DNA of 64,000 nucleotides from JAENVT01 sp963805445 (lineage in GTDB: Bacteria; Actinomycetota; Acidimicrobiia; Acidimicrobiales; Ilumatobacteraceae): NCBI GenBank assembly GCA_963805445.1, contig CAWDUI010000055.1, forward strand, positions 186,001-250,000. The letters are read 5' to 3'. The position numbers and the translations under genes are program-made. The notes beneath the pieces are model-generated. The model did no database searches and was not told where the DNA came from. It saw only the letters and a program-made list of their open reading frames with translations. Of the stretch, positions 56,590 through 64,000 are shown in pieces. Within the stretch, counting starts at the first letter, position 1; every line of letters starts with the position of its first letter.

Positions 56590-56639
56590 AGCGCTGGCAC
56601 CGAGACGGGCCGCCACAGCCCGTTTCGCGGCCCAGCGCT
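56590..56639. repeat. Hairpin element 1 of an intergenic array
   Basis: AGCGCTGG at 56590-56597 pairs with CCAGCGCT at 56632-56639, and inside, CGAGACGGGC (56601-56610) pairs with GCCCGTTTCG (56618-56627) with one G-T wobble, around a 7-base loop. The word GGCACCGAGAC recurs as GGTACCGAGAC before element 2. The 626-base gap 56,524-57,149 has no credible gene. Confidence 0.7.
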
Positions 56640-56727
56640 CGCGGTTCGCCGATCGGCGTTCCTGCGACGAGTCGGGATCGTGCTTGGTTGACGCGCCTGG
56701 GCGGGCTCTCGGCGGTACCGAGACAGA

Positions 56728-56784
56728 ATCTGGGCGCCAAGCTCCGTCATCGGAGCTGGCGAGATCAATCAATGGCACCCAGAT
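56728..56784. repeat. Hairpin element 2 of an intergenic array
   Basis: The outer arms are ATCTGGGCGCCA (56728-56739) and TGGCACCCAGAT (56773-56784), 12 positions with one mismatch. Inside lies AGCTCCG-tcat-CGGAGCT (56740-56757), a perfect seven-base-pair hairpin. The left outer arm is shared exactly with element 3. Confidence 0.7.
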
Positions 56785-56819
56785 CTCGGAGCGGAGCGCG
56801 CTCGTCCCAGTGACCTCGC

Positions 56820-56878
56820 GATCTGGGCGCCAGTCGATGGGCGCACCAGCCTCGATGGCGGAGCGTGGCGCCCAGATC
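56820..56878. repeat. Hairpin element 3 of an intergenic array
   Basis: GATCTGGGCGCCA at 56820-56832 is complementary without mismatch to TGGCGCCCAGATC at 56866-56878, a 13-base-pair stem with a 33-base loop. The arm repeats the sequence of element 2, so the elements are related. Confidence 0.75.
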
Positions 56879-56959
56879 TTCAGAGCGTCGGCGAGCAACC
56901 TTCCCCGATCCGAGCTGCCGTCACCGTGCCCTCGAATCGGGCCTGGCCGGAAAAATAGG

Positions 56960-57022
56960 CTGGGGTACCACTCCTGGACCTGGTAGCGGGCGGACGGGCC
57001 AGCTCCAGAGGCGGTACCCCAG
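56960..57022. repeat. Hairpin element 4 of an intergenic array
   Basis: CTGGGGTACC (56960-56969) pairs with GGTACCCCAG (57013-57022). Inside, CTGGA-C-CTGG (56974-56983) pairs with CCAG-C-TCCAG (56999-57008) with a single C-C mismatch, around a 15-base loop. The sequence after it, 57,050-57,130, is clearly richer in A and T than the rest of the window. Confidence 0.7.
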
Positions 57023-57149
57023 AACTTGCGTCTGCAACGGACGATGTCGCTGACGTCTATGTGACGGTTACATTACGACGAAGTGCCGAACATGTCAAGC
57101 ATTATCTACGAATAGTGATGAGGCAACTACTGCCCGCTGAACTTCGGCC

Positions 57150-58330
57150 TCAAAGGCTACGAACAAGTAACGCGTCGCCCTGGCCGCCACCACCGCACAA
57201 TGCGGCCGCCCCGAGCCCTCCGCCACGACGCCGCAGCTCGTGCAACAGCGTGAGCGCGAGGCGGTTTCCGCTCATCCCGATCGGGTGTCCGAGAGCAATC
57301 GCCCCGCCGTTGACGTTGACGATGTCGTCGGTGATGCCGAGGTCGCCCATCGAGGCAATCCCCACTGCGGCAAACGCCTCGTTGATCTCGAACAGGTCGA
57401 CGTCGCCGACGCTCTTGCCGGCGCGGGCGAGGGCGGCATTGATGGCGCGGCTCGGCTGCTGCAGCAACGACGCGTTGTCGGGCCCGGCGACCATGCCGTA
57501 GCTGACGACCTGACCAAGTGGCGAGACGCCGCGCTGACGCAGAGCACGTTCACTCATCATCACCAACGCGCATCCGCCGTCGCTGATCTGTGATGCGTTG
57601 GCCGCGGTGATCGTGCCTTCCTTGTCGAATGCCGGGCGCAGTGTGGCGAGCGACTCCATCGTCGTTCCGGGCCGCACACCTTCATCGGTCTCGACAAGGA
57701 TCGGCTCGGCGCGCTTCTGGGGGATGCTGACGGGAGTGATCTCCTCGGCGAAGCGACCGTCCTTGATCGCGTTGGCGGCGCGCTCGTTCGACTTCATCGC
57801 CACCTCGTCCTGCTGTTCGCGCGTGATCCCGCCGGCCGAGTAGCGCTCGGTGCCGAGACCCATCAGACACGCGTCGAACGCGCACCACAACCCATCGGTG
57901 ATGATGGCGTCGACGAGCTCGGTGTTGCCGTAGCGAAACCCGGCCCGCGCGCCGGCGCCAGGTATGGCGCGTTGGTCATGCTCTCCATGCCGCCGGCGAT
58001 CACGATGTCGGCGTCGCCGGCAGCGATCATCTGATCGGCGAGATAGATCGTGTTGAGCCCCGACAGGCAGACCTTGTTGATGTTGACGCTCGGCACGCTC
58101 AGCGGGATGCCGGCCTTGACCGCGGCCTGCCGCGACGGTACCTGGCCCTGCCCCGCCATCAGCACCTGTCCCATCAGGACATGCTCGACCTCCTCGGGCG
58201 CGACGCCTGCTCGTTCGAGCGCGGCCTTGATGGCCAGACCTCCGAGATCGGCGGCACTCAGCGAGGCGAGCGCACCGCTCAACTTGCCGATCGGCGTGCG
58301 CGCTCCGGCGACGATGTACGACCCTGCCAT
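57150..58330 (-). CDS. Acetyl-CoA acetyltransferase / thiolase (frameshifted)
   Basis: The N-terminal part from ATG 58330 holds the acyl-accepting Cys in NKVCLSGLNTIYLAD and MESMTNAPYL. A shift near 57,960 leads into the second part with TREQQDEVAMKSNERA, ISDGGCALVMMSERAL, EINEAFAAVG, the GHPIGMSGNR His and CGGGGQGDA with the second Cys. Joined length is about 393 residues. It condenses or cleaves acetoacetyl-CoA-type substrates and could feed Ccr through acetoacetyl-CoA. It is downstream of the GH18 gene by 28 bases on the same strand. Confidence 0.9.
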
Positions 58331-58358
58331 GGCGGGCTCCCTTCTGTCTCCTAGCAAT

Positions 58359-59591
58359 CTACGGCGTGGTGTTGGCCAGTGCCGTATAGACGTCGGCCGT
58401 CTCGTACCCGAGCGCCCAGATCACGACACCCGACCAGCCGGCGTCGCGGGCAGCCTGGGCGTGGAGCTGCAGCGTCGCCGCGTCGGGGTAGTAGACGAAG
58501 TGGCGAACGGTGCACGACAGTTGCACGGTCGGCGGCGTGAGCCGCAGCGCCGGCTGCAGCCCCGCTGCGCTGCCGGATGCCGAACTGGTCAGGCTCGGCA
58601 GCGCGTTGGCCGCCGGGACGTACGGCGGTGCCGGGATCGGTGTCGTGCTGTATCCGGTGACGACGATGTCGTACGAGAAGGTCATCTCGCCCGACACGTC
58701 GCGGGTGGGCGATGCGCCGTGTGCGTCGATGACGCCTTGCATGTTCTCCAACTCGGTGCTCGTGGTGTTGAGGGCACCATCGGGGCAGATCTCGGATGCC
58801 TTGACCTTGCGACCCCAGTTGCGTCCGTAGGCGGGGACGCCGAGCTGCAGCTTGTCGTTCGGCACGATCGGATCGTTGTAGGCGATGACCTTGTTCAACC
58901 AACTCATCGGCGAGATCGGGCCAGGATTCGCAACGCTCCAGTCGTAGACCATCAGCCGCACACGATCGGCGACCGCGCCGATCTCTTGCGGGGCGTAGAC
59001 GGGATAGCCACGAACCACGTTCGCGTCCAGCCACGTCGGTGGGATGGTCACCGACAGCAACTTGCCGTTGGCGTGCAGCGCTGCGGCCAACTCGGTGACG
59101 AAGGCGACCCACACCGGTTGCGTGGTCGACCAAGATGCGGTTCCGTCAGTGAACGCGAAGCCCTCGTAGTCGAGGTCGATGCCGTCGAAGCCGTGCGAGT
59201 TCACCAGATCGACGATGTTCTGAATGTGCTGAGCGCGACTCGTGGTGTTGGCGAGGATCACGGTGGCCATGATCCACTTGCCGCTGCCGTCGGTGATCGA
59301 CGGCAGGACCTTGATGCCGCGAGCCTGGGCGGTGTCGACCGTGGTCTTGAGCTGCGTGGCCGACCCGACGAGCGCGATGGTGCCGTCGACCTGCGCGCTG
59401 TAGAAGAACGGCGAGATGTCTTTGAACATCGGTGTCGCGGCGGGGGTCGTGTACGCGGCGCGACCCTGGGACGCGTTCCAGTACGGAACCCAGCCGCTGA
59501 TGAACCCGTTCGGGGTGCATGCGCTGAGCGCGATCACCGCGGTGGCGACGATCGTGGCGCGCCACACGGCCCGTCTTCGTTGGTTGGCCAC
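58359..59591 (-). CDS. GH18-family lipoprotein (chitinase/peptidoglycan hydrolase-like)
   Basis: From GTG 59591 the leader VWRATIVATAVIALSAC is a lipoprotein signal. GWVPYWNASQG opens the GH18 barrel; the catalytic motif HGFDGIDLDYEGF has the proton donor Glu143 in DxxDxDxE; LMVYDWSVANPGP and GWSGVVIWALGYE are later barrel strands. It is about 410 residues. YaaH/SleL-like enzymes of this type cut N-acetylglucosaminyl links in cortex or wall peptidoglycan; chitin or exopolysaccharide are alternatives. Earlier in-frame starts up to 59867 run into the Ccr gene and are unlikely. Confidence 0.87.
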   Translation of the reverse strand: MANQRRRAVWRATIVATAVIALSACTPNGFISGWVPYWNASQGRAAYTTPAATPMFKDISPFFYSAQVDGTIALVGSATQLKTTVDTAQARGIKVLPSITDGSGKWIMATVILANTTSRAQHIQNIVDLVNSHGFDGIDLDYEGFAFTDGTASWSTTQPVWVAFVTELAAALHANGKLLSVTIPPTWLDANVVRGYPVYAPQEIGAVADRVRLMVYDWSVANPGPISPMSWLNKVIAYNDPIVPNDKLQLGVPAYGRNWGRKVKASEICPDGALNTTSTELENMQGVIDAHGASPTRDVSGEMTFSYDIVVTGYSTTPIPAPPYVPAANALPSLTSSASGSAAGLQPALRLTPPTVQLSCTVRHFVYYPDAATLQLHAQAARDAGWSGVVIWALGYETADVYTALANTTP

Positions 59592-59674
59592 GCCGCCAGG
59601 ATACGCCGCCACGACTCCGAGCGGTCCCGCGGCCACGCGCAGCAGGCCGAGCCCGGCGATGTGCTGCGTCGACC

Positions 59675-59686
59675 TACCGATCGGTA
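59675..59686. promoter_or_regulatory. Palindrome TACCGATCGGTA before ccr
   Basis: A perfect 12-base palindrome ends ten bases before the ccr start and is followed by the half-site ATCGGT (59689-59694). Such ACCGATCGGT-like sites are typical TetR-family operators for acyl-CoA metabolism genes in actinobacteria. No TetR gene is visible nearby. It lies in the 105-base gap to the divergent GH18 gene. Confidence 0.45.
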
Positions 59687-59696
59687 ACATCGGTCC

Positions 59697-61025
59697 ATGA
59701 AGCACATCGTCGAGGCGATCGAGCATGGCGCAAGCGGTGATGAGCTTGCTCGACTCCCGATTCCGGAGGAGTACCGGGCAGCCCATGTGTTGAAGGCCGA
59801 ACAGGACATGTGGGCCGGCGTCGCCTCCTCCGACAAGGATCCCCGCCGCAGCCTGCACGTCGGTCACGTACCCACGCCACTACTGGCGCCCGACGAGGCC
59901 TACGTCGCGGTGATGGCCAGCAGCATCAACTTCAACACGGTGTGGACCACCATCTTCGAGCCGGTCAGCACCTTCGGGCCACTGGCCCGGCTGGCCCGCG
60001 AGAGCGAGTGGGCCCGGCGCCACGATCAGCCGTACCAAGTCATCGGCAGCGACGCCGCCGGCGTGGTGTTGCGAGTCGGTGCGGCCGTGCGCAACTGGAA
60101 GGCCGGCGACCACGTCACCGTGCACTGCAACTACGTCGACGACCAGGACCAGACCTCGCACGACGATTCGATGATGGCCAGCAACCAACGCATCTGGGGA
60201 TACGAGACCAACTTCGGTGGGCTCGCCGATCTCACCGTCGTCAAGGTCAATCAACTCCTGCCGAAGCCGGCGCACCTCACGTGGGAGGAAGCCGCGGTCA
60301 ACGCGTTGTGCAACTCGACGAGCTACCGGATGTTGGTCTCGCGCAACGGCGCGGCGATGAAGCAGGGCGACGTCGTGCTGATCTGGGGCGCCACGGGCGG
60401 CATCGGCGCGTACGCAACGCAGTACGTGCTCAACGGTGGCGGCATTCCGGTGTGCGTGGTGTCGTCGCCCGACAAGGCCGACATCTTGCGCTCGATGGGT
60501 GTCGAGGCCGTCATCGACCGGCGAGCGGCCGGTTACCAGTTCTGGAAAGACGAGCACACGCACGACGAGACCGAGTGGCGCCGACTCGGCAAGGACATCC
60601 GCGATCTCGTCGGCGAAGACCCCGACATCGTCTTCGAGCATCCCGGGCGTTCGACGTTCGCGGCATCGATGTACGTCGCCAAGCGTGGCGGCACGATCGT
60701 GTCGTGCGCGGCGACCAGCGGATTCATGTTGGAGTTCGACAACCGGCACTTCTGGATGCGCCTGAAGCGTCTCGTCGGCAGCCACTTCGCCAACTACAAA
60801 GAGGCGTGGGAGGCCAACCGGTTGATCTCCAAGGGAATGATCCACCCCGTGCTGTCGCAGGTGTTCCCGCTCGAGCAGACCGGCGAGGCGGCCTACCAGG
60901 TGCACCACAACATGCACGAGGGCAAGCTCGGCGTGCTCTGCCTGGCCGGCACCGAGGGTCTGGGCGTGACGAACCCCGAGCTCCGCGAGCAGCTCGGCGC
61001 CAACCTGCACCGGTTCCGCCGCTGA
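59697..61025 (+). CDS. ccr: Crotonyl-CoA carboxylase/reductase
   Basis: A 442-residue medium-chain dehydrogenase-type enzyme. SSINFNTVWTTIFEPVSTF, IGSDAAGVVLRVG, HCNYVDDQDQTSHDDSM, WGYETNFGGLADLTVV, IWGATGGIGAYATQYVL (NADPH loop) and FEHPGRSTFAASMYVAKRGG are distinctive of Ccr. It reductively carboxylates crotonyl-CoA to ethylmalonyl-CoA with NADPH and CO2. In the ethylmalonyl-CoA pathway it allows growth on C2 compounds; in streptomycetes it also supplies polyketide extender units. Followed after 29 bases by an epimerase that fits the same pathway. Confidence 0.93.
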   Translation: MKHIVEAIEHGASGDELARLPIPEEYRAAHVLKAEQDMWAGVASSDKDPRRSLHVGHVPTPLLAPDEAYVAVMASSINFNTVWTTIFEPVSTFGPLARLARESEWARRHDQPYQVIGSDAAGVVLRVGAAVRNWKAGDHVTVHCNYVDDQDQTSHDDSMMASNQRIWGYETNFGGLADLTVVKVNQLLPKPAHLTWEEAAVNALCNSTSYRMLVSRNGAAMKQGDVVLIWGATGGIGAYATQYVLNGGGIPVCVVSSPDKADILRSMGVEAVIDRRAAGYQFWKDEHTHDETEWRRLGKDIRDLVGEDPDIVFEHPGRSTFAASMYVAKRGGTIVSCAATSGFMLEFDNRHFWMRLKRLVGSHFANYKEAWEANRLISKGMIHPVLSQVFPLEQTGEAAYQVHHNMHEGKLGVLCLAGTEGLGVTNPELREQLGANLHRFRR

Positions 61026-61054
61026 CCGGTGAGCCGATCTGGTTGACTGGGCCG

Positions 61055-61457
61055 ATGCTGCTCACGGAGATCGACCACATCGCCATCGCCGTTCGCGACC
61101 TCGACGCGGCCATCGACTACTACCGCCGGGCATTCGGCGCCGAGGTGCATCACCGCGAGATCGTCGAGAGCGACGGCGTCGAAGAGGCACTGATCAAGGT
61201 GGCCGACAGCTACATCCAACTCACCGCCGCCACTCGACCCGACTCGCCCATCGCCCGTTCGATCGACAAGCGTGGCGAGGGCCTGCATCACGTCGGCTAT
61301 CGCGTCACCGATTGCGCGGCCGCGCTGGCGGCGATGGTCGCGGCAGGCGCGACCGGCGATCGACGCAGCGCCACGACCGGGCAGCCGGGGAACCACCGTG
61401 GCCTTCGTGCACCCGAAGGGCAGCTTCGGCACGCTGATCGAGCTCGTGCAGGAGTAA
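61055..61457 (+). CDS. mce: Methylmalonyl/ethylmalonyl-CoA epimerase (frameshifted)
   Basis: A VOC-fold enzyme of about 133 residues. EIDHIAIAVRDLDAAIDYYRRAFG starts the first unit with a metal His; GEGLHHVGYRVTDCAAAL starts the second. After a shift near 61,365 the end reads GTTVAFVHPKGSFGTLIELVQE with the metal Glu, stopping at 61457. It interconverts (2R) and (2S) forms of methylmalonyl-CoA and ethylmalonyl-CoA. Direct position after ccr supports the pathway link. Confidence 0.88.
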
Positions 61458-61474
61458 CACTCCGCACCACACGG

Positions 61475-61991
61475 TCAGCGCAGGTACAGCGCCTCCGCCG
61501 AGCCGCTGCTGACGAGCCAACCCTGCTCCTGCATGCGGTGCTCGACCAGCCCCGCCACCTGCGTGCGCAGCTCCTGGTTCTCCAGCAGGCACTGCTGCAG
61601 TGCAGCGGTCGCCTCGGCCAAGGCGCTCTTCGACCGTCGGCCAGACGAGATGCACCGCCATCGGACAGGTCGCCGTTCGCGGTTCGGCGCTCGAGCCCGT
61701 CGAGCCGCGTGTTGACTTCGTTGCGCAACTTCTCGACCAAGCCCGATCACCGTCGCCTGCGAACGATCGAGATCGGCAGCGGGACTCGACCTTGACGGCT
61801 TCGACGTCCTGCTTGGAGATCGTCGCGTAGGCGGCCATCGAGGTGTACTGCGACAGCACCTGCTGCTCGAGCTTGACGAGACGATTGCGGAACTCGACGG
61901 CAACGACGGCTCCGGCCTCGGCGTTCTCAGCAGGGAGAAATGGCTCGAGCAGTTCGTCGAGTTCCATCCAGCTCTTGTCATTGCGTCGCAT
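61475..61991 (-). CDS. Coiled-coil protein of unknown function (several frameshifts)
   Basis: From ATG 61991, with AAGGG ten bases before, the product reads SWMELDELLEPFLPAENAE, FRNRLVKLEQQVLSQYTSM, then after shifts near 61,790, 61,750 and 61,630 continues LVEKLRNEVNTRLDGLERR and ALAEATAALQQCLLENQE to the end SSGSAEALYLR. The whole, about 172 residues, is heptad-rich and acidic at the start, which predicts an extended coiled coil. I do not recognise the family. It is divergent from the pilin gene and may be linked to it. Confidence 0.6.
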
Positions 61992-62218
61992 CGAAATGCC
62001 CTTCTGTCGAGTACCGCGCTCACACGCCTCATGCACAGGACGTATCGGCATTCCGGCCTTGACTCTTGAACCCAAAGAGCTTGAGAAATGCTTGCGAATT
62101 TTTCTCTCAAGGATTCGAGCGGACAATCCGATCATTGATTTGCGCTTGCGGGACTGATCCAAAGGCGTTCACCAAAACGTGGATTTGAAACCCTAAAAAG
62201 CGGGAGGAACGCTACATC
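61992..62218. promoter_or_regulatory. A/T-richer divergent leader before the pilin gene
   Basis: This 227-base region has a lower GC content than its surroundings. It contains the inverted repeat CTTGAG (62080-62085) / CTCAAG (62106-62111) with A and T tracts between the arms, and TTGACT at 62059 as a possible -35 element. The pilin ribosome site GGGAGG begins at 62203. No gene is seen. Confidence 0.4.
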
Positions 62219-62654
62219 ATGGAAAACCACATCGAAGTTGCAGAGACCAAGCAGGACAAGGGCTTCACGCTCGTTGAACTCTTGATCGTCATCGTGATCC
62301 TCGGCATCTTGGCCACCGTCACGGTGTTCGCAGTGACCGGCATCACCAACAAGGGCAAGACCAGCGCTTGCCAGTCCGACGCCAAGACCATCGAGACTGC
62401 AGAAGAGGCCTACAGCGCCAATCACGGCAACTACACCGACAGTTCAGCAGGACCTCGTTGACGACGGTCTGATGCACTCGGCGTCGACGAAGCTGACGAT
62501 TCACCTGATGCCAGCGGGCACCGCCGCCTCGGCCGGCGTTCCGCGGGGTCGCAGGGACCAGCGAGGCCGTTCCGGCACACCCCGCCATCGTGGCCGACAG
62601 CTACTACCTGGCCGGCAAGGTCGGCACCGATTGCGACACCATGACTTCATCTGA
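62219..62654 (+). CDS. Type IV pilin-like protein (frameshifted)
   Basis: The prepilin signature KGFTLVELLIVIVILGILA (cleavage after Gly15, Glu at +5) is complete, with a short 15-residue leader. The N-terminal frame is lost near 62,445 (NYTDSSAGPR is an artefact) and the globular part continues QQDLVDDGLMHSASTKLTIH, then in the third frame AIVADSYYLAGKVGTDCDT, with a Cys that can pair with the earlier SACQSD Cys. It ends at about 62654, some 144 residues. No assembly genes (pilB, pilC, pilD) are in the window. It has its own terminator at 62,681. Confidence 0.85.
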
Positions 62655-62680
62655 TCCTTCTGATCAGAGACAACTACTCA

Positions 62681-62716
62681 GGAGCCGGGCCTTCGGGCCC
62701 GGCTCCTTTGCTTTTG
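62681..62716 (+). terminator. Rho-independent terminator after pilin
   Basis: GGAGCCGGGCC (62681-62691) and GGCCCGGCTCC (62696-62706) form an 11-base-pair stem closed by a TTCG tetraloop and followed by TTTGCTTTT. This is the clearest terminator in the window and it separates the pilin from the membrane glycosyltransferase. Confidence 0.9.
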
Positions 62717-62749
62717 CCCTCACAGCCGAGATCGCGCTATGACGCCCGG

Positions 62750-63835
62750 GTGCAACTCGACCATTCCCTCGGGCGCGTCGCTCGCTGGCGGTATGGCGTG
62801 ATCGCCGTGGTGTCGCTGACGGCCGGAATCGTGTCGGGCGGCCGCGGCGACTGGGACGAGTTCGTCTCCGCCGGGCGGGCGATGTTCGGCTCGGCCGGCC
62901 TGCACGTGTACGTCATCCACCGCGACGTGCAGACCGGGCCGCTGTCGCTGCTGCTGGCCTGGCTCTTCTCGCACACCCCGCGAGACGGTTTCGTGCTGGC
63001 CGCGGTGGCGTGCGGCGTGCTCGGGCTCGTCAGCGTGCGATCCCACGAGCTGACAGCACGCCTGGTCGCGCGGCAAGACTCCCTTCGAGCTGCTGGTGCT
63101 GGTGGGTGGATGCCTGACGGCGTTCACCTGGGCCAAGCTCGGCGGCTACGGGCACCTCGACGATGCCATCACCCTCACGTGCGCCGTGGTGGCGCTGTAC
63201 CAGATCCGCGCCGGCAAGCCGCTCAACGCCGCACTGGCCCTCGGCCTTGCCGTGGCCTGCAAGCCATGGGGCGTCATCTTCTTCCCGTTGACGTTGGCAA
63301 CACGGCCGCGCGACTTCCGCGCCCCGGTGCTTGCCGGTGCGGTCGCAGCAGTGGCCTGGTTGCCGTTCGTCATCGGCGCGCCCGACTCATTGAAAGCGTT
63401 GCGCCCGACCGTCAACGTGGCTCCTGATTCAGTGCTGGCCCTGTTCGGGGTGACGACCGGGTCGATGCCCGACTGGATGCGCGTCGCCCAGTTGCTCGGC
63501 TGCCTGGCGGCGGCCACGGTCGTGGTGTGGCGCGGCCGCCCGGAATCCGTCATCGCCGCGGCGATTGCCGTGCGCATCGCCACCGATCCGGCAACGTGGA
63601 GCTACTACACGCCCGGGCTGGTCATCGGTGTGCTCGTGTGGGACCTGCTCGACCGACGCCGCTTCCCGTGGCTGACCCTCGTGACCGTGCTGGCGTTGTC
63701 GCCGACCTGGTTGGTGCCGTCCGACACGGCGCGGGCGGTGTTGCGCCTCGCCCTGTCGGTCGGCGTGGTCGGCTGGGCCGTGTACCGCCGGCCGGCGCCT
63801 GGGCCGCGGCGGCCGGGCCACGGGTCGCCACTTAG
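62750..63835 (+). CDS. Multi-pass membrane protein, GT-C/GT87-like (frameshifted)
   Basis: GTG 62750 (VQLDHSLGRVARWRYG). The first part has GDWDEFVSAGRAMFGSAGL, an acidic loop near the first helix as in GT-C mannosyltransferases, and LSLLLAWLFSHTPRD. After a shift near 63,085 the rest reads FELLVLVGGCLTAFTWAKLG, AGKPLNAALALGLAVACKPW and WLTLVTVLALSPTWLVP, with eight or more helices. It probably needs one more shift near the end to stop at TAG 63833-63835. It may transfer a polyprenyl-linked sugar outside the membrane. The substrate is unknown. Confidence 0.65.
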
Positions 63836-64000
63836 CGGACGAGCTCCATGCGCATGCCTGCCTCGTCCCACGTCGGGTCCATCGGCAGGCGGCTCATCGC
63901 CCGGCCGGCGGCGCGGCGCGCCGTCCAGATCAGGGCGCAGGCCTGCATCAGGTGCACCTGCCCGGCGCCCTGGGGTGGCAATCGCACGATCACGTCCTCG
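63832..64000 (-). CDS. Partial protein of unknown family, 5' end outside window
   Basis: An open minus-strand frame enters from the right edge and ends at TAA 63832-63834. The visible 55 residues include VHLMQACALIWTARRAAGR and MDPTWDEAGMRMELVR at the C-terminus. Codon use is like that of the neighbours. I do not recognise a family. Its end overlaps the convergent membrane protein gene by four bases. Confidence 0.5.
   Translation of the reverse strand, partial: EDVIVRLPPQGAGQVHLMQACALIWTARRAAGRAMSRLPMDPTWDEAGMRMELVR

Noticed and set aside
56524..57149. CRISPR array or integron attC sites for the hairpin region
   Set aside because: No regular repeat-spacer periodicity, no cas or integrase gene, and no attC core sites.
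1..64000. tRNA, rRNA or insertion sequence
   Set aside because: No tRNA arms, rRNA segments, transposase motifs or terminal inverted repeats with target duplications were recognised by eye; a tRNA scan would be decisive.

Overview
The window is high-GC DNA (roughly 65-68% by eye) from an actinobacterium. The gene content fits an uncultured, Ilumatobacter-like member of the Acidimicrobiia: a mycothiol-type DinB protein, an acyl-CoA carboxylase beta subunit followed by an epsilon-like subunit, a DevR/DosR-type regulator, crotonyl-CoA carboxylase/reductase, and secreted proteins with Thr-rich linkers. The lineage is an inference from gene families; no rRNA or tRNA gene was recognised. About two dozen conserved genes are broken by single-base frameshifts whose pieces join into normal domains. 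This looks like consensus error in a long-read or metagenomic assembly more than decay, so such genes are given as one feature with the approximate shift position.

Layout. 1-12,425: an exopolysaccharide locus. Two tandem secreted deacetylases of the Agd3 (CE18) type on the minus strand face, across a 277-base divergent promoter region, a plus-strand operon with a PelF-like glycosyltransferase, a polytopic membrane protein in the PelG position, a LegB-like dehydratase, a sugar nucleotidyltransferase, a second SDR epimerase and a spherulin-4/Sph3-like (GH135) glycosidase. It resembles a bacterial counterpart of the Pel / galactosaminogalactan machinery and is the most interesting system here. 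13,950-26,542: a dormancy or stress island resembling the mycobacterial DosR regulon (flavodoxin, PatA-type acetyltransferase, universal stress proteins, ferritin-like protein, deoC-deoA, phosphoribosyltransferase, baeRF protein, DevR-like regulator and its kinase), with two matching palindromes upstream of the flavodoxin and the regulator.

26,597-44,383: accessory metabolism, including an aldo/keto reductase-SDR pair, a giant lamin-tail-domain surface protein, a P450-GATase pair, PlsC-MarR, a metzincin lipoprotein with cytidine deaminase, a cupredoxin, an aminotransferase/omega-amidase pair, an RHH-VOC pair, flavoproteins, an epoxide-hydrolase-like protein and a Rid protein. 44,389-51,151: a minus-strand run of nine genes from a SIMPL protein through the carboxylase beta/epsilon pair, RDD protein, phosphoesterase, DinB and CoA-transferase to a GNAT. 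51,208-64,000: DNA ligase, CopC-CopD fusion, dnaX-recR (with no ybaB between), a 626-base intergenic array of long hairpins, thiolase, a GH18 lipoprotein, ccr-mce of the ethylmalonyl-CoA type, a lone type IV pilin with a terminator, and a GT-C-like membrane protein.
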